The notes under the pieces are model-generated. The model saw nothing but the letters and a program-made list of their open reading frames with translations. It had not been told where the DNA came from and made no database searches. Below are positions 25,101 through 37,400 of a stretch of DNA of 64,000 bases, piece after piece. This DNA is from Cinclus cinclus (Eukaryota > Chordata > Aves > Passeriformes > Cinclidae): positions 26,654,631 through 26,718,630 of the forward strand of contig NC_085050.1 of assembly GCF_963662255.1 (NCBI RefSeq). The letters run 5' to 3'. Every line of letters starts with the position of its first letter. Position 1 is the stretch's first letter. Position numbers and translations under genes: made by a program.

Positions 25101-28100
25101 GTTTGCTGTGCAGAACAAGCTTCCCCCCAAGGAAAGGATGCGCTGCACAGACAGTTTCTGCCCTTCTTCTTTCCCTTTCTCCCTGATAGTCTCCAGACAT
25201 ACATGTTAGTTTTCATCTTTCTTATTGCTCTTTCCCAAGCTTCAGTATCCTTTCATATATCTCAGTTTTATTCCACAGGCTTCTGATTTCAAATTGCCTT
25301 GCCAGCTTTTCCTTTTACTCCCACTGTTTTCTGGCTGCTTTTTTTTTTCTTTATCTCCCAGCTGTTCTAGGTACATTAAAAAAAATAAAAATTCTTCACT
25401 AATGAATCTCTAATGACAAAGAAGGAAAGAGCCTCAAGTATAAGTTTAAATGCCCTGGATATTTACTAACAATTATTCTGATTTACCACACCAGAGAATC
25501 AGACTTTCCTTTTTTCCTCAGTGTTTTCCAGGTAAGATTTAATTTGGATAACAGTAAAACTGTATAACTACCACTATTTAAATTTGTCTGAGGAAAAGAA
25601 AGAGGAAAAGGAGTTTCCAGTCAATCCCATCATATTCATATGTGAAAGAGTGACTAGGCATTGCACTTTATACTGCTAAATGAAAACCAGTTGGAATACA
25701 AAGATTGTATTTCATCGCTGGCTAGAAAACCTGAATCAGACAAGTTATTTCCATGTAGCTTTACACTGCACAGGTTGAACTATTTAAATATTAAGAAACG
25801 TCTCAAAAATGTAAGAGAAATTCTCCCCAGCGTGGACAAAAGCATTTGGCTGGTGTTTGCTTTTATAGATTGCCTATGTGGGCATGAAGGGGCTGCTCTG
25901 CTGCAGTCTGGTGGGGACGACTGCACCCAAAGAGACACAACTCAACTAACTTTAAGTTGCTACCTTGGGTACCACAAACAGCATGAACTGCACCAGGATG
26001 GGGCTGAAATTCACAGGAATCCTTGGTACACCCTGGGCAGTCTGCCACAGCTGGGAAGAGCTAGGCTGGGCCCTTCAGTCACAGCTTCATTGTGCACTTT
26101 GGATGCGCCCTGCAGGAGCAGCTTTGTCTTAGTGGTGCCATTAACTTTGCTGCTCTGTGCTGGCACCAGGACAAAAAGGCTCTCTGAGACACATAGCTGG
26201 GTGATGGATGCTTATCCAGCCTCTCCAGGACCCACCATCAGAAGCATTTTCATTCAGTGCTAGAGTGAAATATGCCCACATCATGATCCTGGGAAATCCC
26301 TTTGGCCAAGTCTGTCTGACAAAAAGCAGAAGACATGGCACAGCCTTGGCATGCCTCAAGTGTCCTCAGCTACCACTGGGGTCAGCAAAAGCTAGGAAAT
26401 CATAGTGCCTTACAGGTGGTGCTCTGAACTTTAGGATGTCTTTCTGCATGCAACACTACAAATCTCATCATGATTGACTTAAACTATCTTATTCTTCATC
26501 AGGATATTTTTATCTCCATCAGGATATTTTTATCTCATACCTCCACAGTACTGTACCTTTAGTATCATGTCTCCAGGCAGCAACCTTCCATCTCTGGCAA
26601 TTACCCCATCTCGATAAATATGCTGTATAATAATGTGAACCAAAGGAGTCTCACTGCCTCCCACAATCCTAATGGCCAGATTTTCATGGGGATCGGTACG
26701 GCTGATCTTGATGCAGGTAATTTCCCCGTCTGGAATCAGGTGATACAACCTGGGAAAACCTGGAAATTCATATTGTAAGGTATTTATTTGACAACACAGC
26801 TTTGCTTTGTTGAAACATGCACTGCACAACTTCAAGTACCTGCCAGTTAGTAAAGCTAGGTTTTATGCATGGATGTGATTTATACCAAGTGGGAAGGAAA
26901 GCATAGGTAAGCTTGCTGAATAGACTTGGAGGGATCTTTTTACTATTAATATATTCAAACTTCCTTTTTCTCCCACAAAATACACCCTTAAACCTTTGAT
27001 GAAATCTTGACAGATGAAATGTATTTACAGTTATACATGCCAATATTTTAAGGGAATAAAATACATTTCGAGTCACCAGAGACACCTCAGAACCAGGCCA
27101 CAGTTTTTTGCTGGCCATAGAACAGATGGGCATGGGCACCTCAACAAACACCCATCCCTGCTGTGCTGGGTTGTAAACCCTATCTCACAGGTTACCCTGT
27201 TTTCTCCTTTTTTGGTGCAACGGTGGAGGACTGGGCTCTTATCTTGTGACATCCATTTATTTATCTTTAGCTACCAGAAAGACAACATTTTTTTTACAAA
27301 CTAAAGTGCACAGGAGTTTTCTTACCAGACCCCTCTCCTTTCCTCACTGCTTGAGCTCTCAGAAGTAGGAATGAGAGGCTCTTACTGCAATGTGTCTATT
27401 AAAACCACAGTATGCTCATAGTACCTGGAGGGAAAGATCTCTGCTGGCCCTGGCAATCTGGCTGTGGGGAGGAGAGACTAATGGTGGGCAGGGATCCTTT
27501 CCGAATTTATTATGCCCTGGATAAGAGTGTCATCTTCAAAACCCTACTTTTCAACTGGCATGTCTGATATCACAGCATGTCACTAATAATTTCTTTCCTT
27601 CTAAGTAAATTCAATATTTTACTCCATATTCAGCAGTGAGCGAAGTTGAAGTAAAAGCAGCAGTGAATTTTCCAGCACAAGCCTAGCAGAATTCAATTAT
27701 TTTGAAACCCCCAAAGCTGAGAGAAAGCATTTAAACTTTTTGCCTGTGAGTCCAATCCAGTGGTTATATGACAAACCTGTAAGTCAAAAAATGAACTGCT
27801 AATATTTTTTCAATAGCCTATTTTAGAAATGAAAGTACAGTGAGTGTTAATGAGTAGTGATTCAGCATAAAATGAAGCTTAATAGACAAGAATCTGAGAT
27901 AGAATAAATATTTGCAACTACAAAACTAATAGGCAACAAACCAGTGAGGAACCAAAACCTTTTGAGAGAGAGCAAGGGGAAAGAAAGAACAGGAAAAAAA
28001 TATTGAGAAACACCATGTTGCGTCCCTTACCACTTCTTTGATCATATGCTCTTCAGGGTGGGAAGCTGTCCTCCTCCATGTCTGTAAAAAGCACCTACCA

Positions 28101-31100
28101 GCACAGACTTCGACTCTGTGGTTTTACACAGACTTGACAGGCAACAAAAGTCTGTCTAGGTAACTACACAGACTTCACTAACTTAATACTCAACTATTCA
28201 CTGACCAGCCTAAAACTCAAGCATTTATCCTTGTAATATCAATTTCTGTGCTAATACATATTTACTTCAAGTTTGCAGGCAACTTGAGTGTCTCAGCAAT
28301 GGAAGGTACTTCATTTCTCCCATGCTCTTCTGTTTTCTAAATGCTATTTGCTCAGCTTGTGATTTGCTCAGTTCTCTCCAGCCTGAAGGGTGGATTCACT
28401 TGATCTAAATCCAGGTCTCAAATGCACAATTTGGTGATCTACTTGCTCTGACTGCCTTTGCAGTGCACAGGCACCCAAAAAGAGTGATTCCCATGCTAGA
28501 TCACCCCTGGAGGTGCCAAATGCTCTCCACTGCTGTGTAAGAAAAGAGGCAATTAACTCTGGCATCTCAGTGGGGTGCTTAAAGTCAGACAATAAAAATA
28601 CTGCTCAAAAATCACCAACGGGCTGATTCCTGCATCAGAATAAGTATGCACATTTCACATCCTCAGTATGACTATAAGGGTAGTTATGGGTAAAAATACA
28701 AATTAAAATCAGGACACCTAGATCTTCCCTGCATGCAAATAAATTGATATACATTGAAGACTACCAAAACAGTGCTACAATAGACCTATTTCTATTATGA
28801 TGACTCACTTCACATCCTAACTAACTATGCTTTTTTGACACTGATGTTCATTTTACCATAGCCCATTCTAAAAACTCTTCTAAAGGAATTATTCAGTTGC
28901 ATTTCTCGTCCGTGGAGAATTGTGGTCTGAAGAAGCTATCGACACTCTCATGTTATTTCAACTTGCAATTATCCCAGAGCAAAATCAGGGCAAGGTGGCA
29001 GTGAACAAATCTCTACACTTGTACAGGACTTATCTATATCTTTACATAACATATAAACATAAATAAGTTTCTTTGCATTTTGAACAAAGCCATTTGACAA
29101 ACCTGGTTTGTTAAGTCTTGCAGTGGTACTTGGCAGACTTTCAATATTACTTTATGCAGATGCTTTTAGAGGTATTTTTAATGTCTAAATTCCTTCTGAA
29201 ATGTGCAGTCTACAACAACCCAAATATTTCCAAAATGTCTTTCTTGACAGTCTGCGAGTCTCTAATCCTACTCTTTCATAGTTAGCAGGCTGTATTGCCT
29301 TCCTGTCTTCATTTGATTTGTGTTCTTTATCAAATACATATAGTAAACACAAAAGTTTTCTCCTCAGATGGGCTGAGCAACCAAATTAACACCTCTATGA
29401 GACATTAATTTCTGCTGTCTTCATTGAAGGCTTGCCTCTTCTCCTCATCCCAGACATCTACATGGACATTTGTATTATCAGTTATCTAGGTGGTTGGAAG
29501 TAAAAGGCCAATGCCTATTTTGATAAACTAAGTTGTGTGGCAATCTAAATATAAAACGTACACAAATACACTTTTTTAAGATAAGAAAATTCATATTTGC
29601 TTTTTCGCCAAAAAGTCTGTATACACTGAGCAGTTTGATCAAAACTTACCATGTGTATTTCGAGATGATGCCATGCCTAGAAAGCAATGTCTTCAAATTG
29701 AATTTTTAATGTATAGACCATAACCAGAAAAGGTAGACCCTGTTTCAGCCCATGGTTTTATACAATGACTGGGGCCTCAGGAGCCCAACTGAAGGAACTC
29801 CAACTGAGTTGAGGGCTTGTACCTTTCATAAATAAATAAATAAATAAATAAATAAATATGTATTTGTTCTGTTGTGAGGCTGGAATATCTTTTTTCACAT
29901 TTTCCAGCCCTTACACCCTTATTGAAAATTCTCCATTTTCTTTGGTCAGGTTTTCCAGAGAAGGAAAACCCAGGAGCATTGCATACCTTTCTTTACCATT
30001 TTATATTTCCAGTCCTTAAATATCGAAGAGTTGCTGAATCTAGAAAGAAGGAAACTTTCTGTCTTGTTTTTGGTGATTCTTCGAGGTTTTCCCACAGAGT
30101 GTTGTGTTTTTGTCACGGGGGGTTGTAGGGAGCATTCTGAATCTGTCAATATAATAAAATGTCACCTGCATTCAGAAAGATTGTGTCAGCTTTTTTCTCA
30201 AGCAGTATTTTCTTAATGTTAGTGTGCAATTTTATCATTATTTTCACACGTTACTTTATGGTAACAACATAGGAGAGACCAGCTTTGCACAGTGAACTCC
30301 ACTTATCTGGCACAATGTGGGACACTGAGGATTCCTTAGTATAGTGGCCATGACAGAGTACTACAAAATTTTAAGCATGCTTACTATTTTTTCCCCATAG
30401 TTCATCATGTTTAATGGTAGCATTCCTTCAGTGCTCAGGTCTCTGCTGATTTCTGTGCGTACCATGCTCCTTCCAACCGTGCTGCCACAAGGGTAGCTTC
30501 TGCCTTCATTCCCAGGGTTCAGCGTGACAATGTGCAATGTTTGTTGCAGCTCTTGAGTCCAGATTAATCAAAGGTCACTGTAAACAAACTTGTATCTGTG
30601 GTTGCAAGGCCTCCTTTAGACCAGACAGCCTGACTAAAGTGCCAGCTCACCCCCACAAATAGGAGCATCTGCAGGAGCGCACACTCATGCTTCCCAGCAT
30701 CTGGACACCAGAATTTAAATCAGGCTTGTATAACCTAGCCTTGGAAAATTCATGTGTCTGTGAGTGTCACATGCCCTTGTGCTGGTGGGGGAACTTTATT
30801 CTGCAAATTTTCCTTCCCAATAGATTTTCATTTATCATGCCATTCTCTGAAGGTTTGCCATCATTTTGATTTAATTCCTCCATTAATTCTCCAGTGATGC
30901 TTGTCCAGTGGAGGGGCAGGTAGAAGGTGATGCCAGTTCTTATATCTCTTCTTGTTTCTGGACATTCTTCTCACCAAAGCAGTCCCAAAATAGCTAAAAT
31001 TAAACTGCTGCTGGGTTGACTGTGTCTCGAAAGAGTTGTGACTCCTGTTTACAGCAGGCAAATTTATCAGTCTGCAGTAGAGGAAATGCTACAGAGACAA

Positions 31101-31423
31101 TCTCTTTCTTTGGGAAATTGCCTGACTCATAGCTCCAGAGCACAGTACTTTGAACCAGTTCTGTAACAGCTGTTTTGGGAAATCAGAATGGCAACTGGAT
31201 CAAATCTGAGAAAAACAGTGTGGGATTTCTGCGGGGTGCAGCCTTCCTGAGACAGAAGTTGGGTTGCACTGTCTTGTCCTGGGGCTGGATAAGCCACTTT
31301 TTTTCTGTACACAGAGAGCCTTAATGCCACGAAAAGGCATTTTTGATAAGGCATTGATACCATCTGTGTTTCACTTGCCTTCTTTTTCTTCATGTGCTTT
31401 TCCAAACAATGAAGTATTTATAG

Positions 31424-31479
<56 letters not shown>

Positions 31480-34400
31480 ATCTATCATCTATATGTATGT
31501 GTATATAAATCTCTCATAAATATAACAGGATTCACACTGAACAGTACAAGAGGGAAGCCTGTTAGTGGTTCTGCCAGTGCCTGCTGGGGATGACTTGGTC
31601 TTGACTGCTGCAAAGCAATAACAGATGGTGGAACCACATCCACTATTAGACTGAGTTTGACTTTGAAAAACGTTTGCCATCCTCAAGCAATCCTAAATTA
31701 AATTTCTTTTTCAAGGGCTTGACTGCAAAATGAAATCAATGAATATTTTGGAAGTAAAAAAACACACCTCTTTTACTCTAAAACTGTATGGAAGTTTTTT
31801 CAATTCTATCTGGAAATTCTTTGCTCCTGAAACATTAGCTGGTTTACAACTTGCACTTGCAGATCACTTTGAGTAAAGAGTATATATATTTATAGTCTTT
31901 CTTGGAACTGAATTGAAGGTGTAAAGCCAAACTAAGAGCACAGTGATACAAATAAGCATAGCAAAGCTGGAGCAGGCTTTGCTTGGGGATATTTTATCAT
32001 TTAAGTAGATTGTCAAGGTCATTTACACTAGTAGATCTAGTCAGAAGATATTACATCTTAAATGCATCAGTGCTGTAAGCACGTCCCTGTCACCTTCCCT
32101 CACATCTCAGAAAGAAACTCTACTAAATTTCTACTTCAGACCTGGAAAATTATTTGTAGCTGTAAATGCTGTTAATGAAATTGCTGTCAGACAAATATCA
32201 CAAGCTTGGGTGCTGCCTACAAACAAATATTTCTTTGAATGGGATTTTACAAATAAAAAAGTATTAAAAATGAGAAAATCTTAACAGCTTCTTCCCCCAG
32301 AATGCTTTCACATTAGTGTTTGTACCTTTCATTCACCTCCAACATTTTCTTTGGTTTGGGCATTTAACAATTCCCTAAAGAAAATGCCACAAAACAGAGA
32401 AAAAAATCCTGAATCATTTAAATCCAAAATGAACACATGTATTATTGTTTAAACAAATCAAACCACAGGATATAAACATAAATTGGGAAGAAATCTCCAC
32501 AGTTCAGGATATACCAGCTCCAGGTATAAGATAGCATTAGACTGTGACTATTTCTCTGCTGTAATTATAACAGAAGAACATTTGATACTATACATTTTGC
32601 AATGTCCCTGGGTGTTAAATAATTTTCCAAAACCACTACTAGATTCAGCCTCAAGAAGAATTTGAATGCCTTTTTCTCCCTCATAAGAAGCTATTGTTTT
32701 GTCTTGTACCCTCACAGTCATTGCAACTGAGCACTGGCTGAACAAACATAACAGCTTCAGATTAAAGGCACCTACACACTCTGCATGAAGGGGTGCTGAT
32801 GGCTAATATATGTTATGGTGTTCATTCTCAAAATACAGGCAAAACACAGATAAAACAGAGACATGTCAATTAGGATGGGCGTATTCTGAAAACTGGAGTC
32901 AGATGAATTATACATTGAGCTTTGCCAGATGGTCTTACCACTCCTTTATCAAGAAGAGGTTATCAGCAGGAAGGGGCTTATATCACTCTGTGCTCACTGT
33001 GAGGCTGGTATAGTCTCAGCTTTATTCTGCTCATGAACTGACTAAACCTGGTGAGGAAAGTGGTTACTAGAGAGATGGTGAGGTGCTGTCTGATCTCCTG
33101 GGGCAATGAGCCACAGCTGAGTTGTGTTCTTAGATGGTCCGAGACATAAACCTGTGAAACTCTGGGCAAAGCAGCAGCAGCTTTCCCACTGGGTATGGCG
33201 ACCTCTGAAGTCAGAAGCCACCTTATTCACCCCCACAGGAGCACCTCCATACCCAGGAGAGTGGTGTGTCAATGGTAAGACACGCATGCAGGGATCCCTT
33301 TTCTTCAATAGGCAAGACTTTTAGTGAGCACAGGGCAGTGCATACAGCAGCTATCCCTAAAGACTGACCAACAGCTCCAGTCAGAATTCTAGCTGCAGAC
33401 TGCTCAGAGCAGCTGAGGTTTTAAAAAAGTAAATAAAAGAAGAAAATACACAGAACTGGAGAAGAAGACCAGCCCCCAGCTGGCAGGATGATGACAACTG
33501 CTACAAAAAGTACTTTCATTTCTTCTTCCAAGGAGAAGAAGCAGAGAAAGCATTTGAGTTGCCATACACAAAGCACCTGTTGCAAATGACTGAATAGAAA
33601 TCTTTGTTCAAGTTGTATTTGTATTGCTTCAAGTTACTTGCTCGCATTTTTTAAAAGATCAAATTCCAGAACTGTGCAATCAAAATGCATTCTTTGCAAA
33701 TGTAATTAATAAAGTAATTTAGGTACCCAGCTTCTGTGATCTCATACTTAAGAGTAACTGCTTATTAAGTAATTATATGCCTACCTGGTTTTTCCAGTGC
33801 AGCAGAATACATTTGGAAGTTTACAGGCGTGCTGGGTGCAGAGGAATGAAACCACAAGCAGAGCCAGGGACAGAATGACAATCCTGACACTGTCAGTGGG
33901 GCCCTGGAGTGATTTCCATCATACATCCATTATAGAGACAGCAATTCTTTTCATTTGCCGGAAATGTAAAGGCCAGTGCCATCTTCACACCTTTCTGCCA
34001 ACTTCTGCTAACATCTGGAATGCATTGGGCTACTGCAGAGGTGCTCTTGACACCCAGATTATTTGCACTCTGGACATGAAGCCAAGATTTCAGTAGAACT
34101 ATTAGTAATGTCAGCTATATGTCTAGGTAGAAAGTGGTCTGTATTTCATCCTGAAGAGATGTCTTTTGAAAAAGATAAACTTGAGGCATGGAGAATTTCA
34201 CTCATTCTAAAAAAAGGCAAGCCTTTGCTCACAGTGAATTAAGGAGCTGCTATGGAATGAGAAATTTGTCTGCCTGCTCAAACAGAGATATAAACAACTT
34301 ACTTGCAAAATTTTACTTGGGAAAATAATAAAATATTAATTTAATAATAAGAGTTATTAAAAATATTTTAAAAACAGTAAAATTATTCAGTATGTTTCCA

Positions 34401-37400
34401 GGTCAAGGAGTATATTCACACCCCTTTTATGGAAAAGATTCACAATTTTGAATTATCAGGTTTTATTTCAGCTCTATCAGTAAGTATGTGAAGTAGCAGA
34501 GTAAGTACCAAGGATACACTAATGTAGTGAAACTCTCCTGAAGGAATGAGCAAATAAAGCAGAATATTGAACATGGTTCTCCGATTCACCACTATTCACA
34601 ATGGCATCACAATGGCACCTGAAAGTCGCATTTGGCAGCCTTTTGTGCTTGCTTTGTGTGTGTTTCAATGAGAACTTGAATACAGAGCAAAAAGAAGTTG
34701 GATATTTTGTATTCTTAAAGCCTGCATCCAGAACATTTGATCTGGGAAGAAACATGAGGTGCTGAGGCATCAAGCAAAGGAATAATAAGATGAGTGAGGA
34801 CCTTGATTAAGACATTGATTCCCACTCCATCATCACTTCCTCTTGATGCATGAATGCCATTGTTGGTTTCATAATTATGGTCCAAACTGAGTAGTAACAT
34901 TTGCTTATTGCTTTGAGAATGCCAAATGATAAGTGTTACTGCCTGCCAGACCCCTCATCCCTGACATACATCAGACAAACTTGCCTCTCCCTGCTGTTTA
35001 AGAGCAGAGCATTCTTACCTCATCACCTGCCTGGCTGAGGTAATAAAGGAGCCCACAGAAATGCTGGAATAATTACAGTACTTTGCACTTTCATACCATC
35101 CTCCCGCTGGGAATTTCCAGTGCTTCATAAACATTAGCCAAAACTCATTAAGTTCTTCTAAAGTATGATTATTGAGACCCATTTGCTTTAGAGGGACAGG
35201 CACATGCCGATGAAGAGACTTGAACAAAATTACAGAGCAAATCAATGACAGCTTCAGTAATAGATCCCAGATGCCCAGATCCCACATCCCGTGGGCTAGA
35301 TACTGGGCTGGCTATAGCTTGCAGGCTGTTACCAGAACAGCCCTACGTGAGGTCCCACACACTTCAACAATATTCTTGCCTGCCAGTCGGGAGCATATTT
35401 CGAGAGAAGAAAATAAGGAAAGATTGTGTCTTCTGGTTTGTTTGTTTTAATCACACACAGCCCACCACATGAAAGGCACACAGTCATGGATATCCAATTC
35501 CCATGTGGATAGGACCCCTCTACCCCATTTTAAGTGATAACACAAGATGAATAAAACATTACCTTCCTCTCCAGTAGCAGAGTTTCCAACAGCCTCCCTT
35601 TCCCGGTCAGTCTGGTTGGAAACAGCACTTCCACTTTTTGTCCTCCGAAGAACACTGAATGCCTTGTTTATTTTTTTAAAAGATCTGCTTCTTATAGTGG
35701 AACGTTCAAAGTGTCGAGCTGCAACAACAGGAAAAAAAATCAATACAATTCAGCAGTTCTGGTTTAGAACCTCAGCATTTCTGCAGCCCTCAGCGTCAGA
35801 TGGGATATAACATCAGCATCAGGGCTGCCCGTACTTCACCTTTACCCCCGAGTCCTGTTGATACTTCAAGGTTGCCACTTTCCTGTCTGTTTTGCCAATC
35901 ACATGGAGAAATCTCCTATGAGTGTGGTAGCCTTGGAAAGAGTAATCCTCCAAGACAGAATCAACAGCAATTCTGTGAAAAATGCATATAAAAGGAAGAA
36001 GCACTACCCTTCTTAAGCTATATGTTGGACTGAAAAAAGCTGGAAGTGATTAAAAACTCTTCTTGAAAAAGTTCTCACTACTACTGCTGCTGCCTCAAAA
36101 CCTTGCAATGCTTCTAAGGCCACCAATGACTGCCAAGTATTTCACGTCAAAAAATGCAAATACTATCAGGTCGGAGAGATCAAAAAGTCACATATTCTGA
36201 CTCAAGCAGGGCAATACAAAAGAGAAGTCATAATACTTTCAAAGCATGTCACTCTTTTCTATCCTGTAAAAGATATCTTCATGTCTGTTGCTGTTCTGTC
36301 TGTTCCAGCTCTGCATGCTAGCCAAATACTGTAATCTAATAATACAACATTCCCTCAAACCAGACTGTGGCCTCTACACGCAATAAAACTGACAGAATTT
36401 ATTGAGATTCTGGTGCTCTCTTCTTGCACCCTTCCTTTCCTCACCTCTCCAAATCCTGGCACAACAAAAGGATAATGCTTCTCATTTCCTAGAATTTCCT
36501 CATCCCTTTATCCATTTTCCCAACATGCCACTCATGACACACAAGGTGGGCTTTCCATTTTAGCTTCAGAATCCTCAAATACATGCTTTGAACTCTTCAT
36601 TAACACTGGCTTTGGTCAGACCATGTTTTCCAAACATGGCACTCATCAGAGACAGGTGCAGTGTTACAAGGTAAAAGACCAAGGCAGTTTCCTGATACAG
36701 CTTGTCCCTGACTGTTGTTAATTCAGCAGGACCCACTCCTCTGAACTGAACCTTCCCAAGAAGCTAGCAGATGTCCCTCAAGCTCCTCAGGCAATTCTTA
36801 AGGGCTTTTTTTCCCCCTGAAAATACTTGGCATATGTGAAACACAGTTCCCAACAGGATTTTGGGTAGGTGCCCATGTCTATGGGGATTACTTGGGCCAC
36901 CAAGACATAGTGGAGACACATTATCCAGCTACACCACCTCCCCAGCCAATTACGCGTAACATATAATCTTCCAACTGATCTGACTTACCTAATTAATCTT
37001 TCTAAAGATTTGCAGTTTACATGTATACAGCTAGTCCATCTTCAGCTTGACGCTGCCCCTGGCCAAATATATTTTTTCACGTCAAATCTATTGGGTCACA
37101 GAGTGCACAATTTGATAAACCATGTAAAATGAAAGTTTTCACTTCGCCCACCCCTTTTTTTATTTTATTTGTTTTAATCCTCCAGTGACATATATTTAAC
37201 AGAAAAATGAATGTTGCAAGGGGCTCCCAGGCTCTTACTTCTGTTGCGGTTGCTGCGGTGCAGGTCTCCGGGGCTGCTCCCCAGCTGGCTGTCCTCTGAG
37301 GTGGGGCTGAAGGCTGGGTTCACCAGCCCTGGCTCATCTGTCATTAAGGCGATGGCTGCAGCTGCTGAGAGCTCAGGGCCCAGGGAAGCCACTGCTAAGC

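Larger units (their letters stand above)
26760..35562 (-). other. LNX1: LNX1 intron (8.8 kb)
   Basis: Unique AT-rich sequence with two microsatellites, (ATAA)n at 29828-29857 and (ATCT)n at 31424-31492. No exon, CR1 copy or RNA gene was recognised. Confidence 0.85.

Noticed and set aside
26740..26750. Second AG acceptor 10 nt inside LNX1 exon 26557-26759
   Set aside because: Its use would shift the frame and remove conserved residues before PDZ1.
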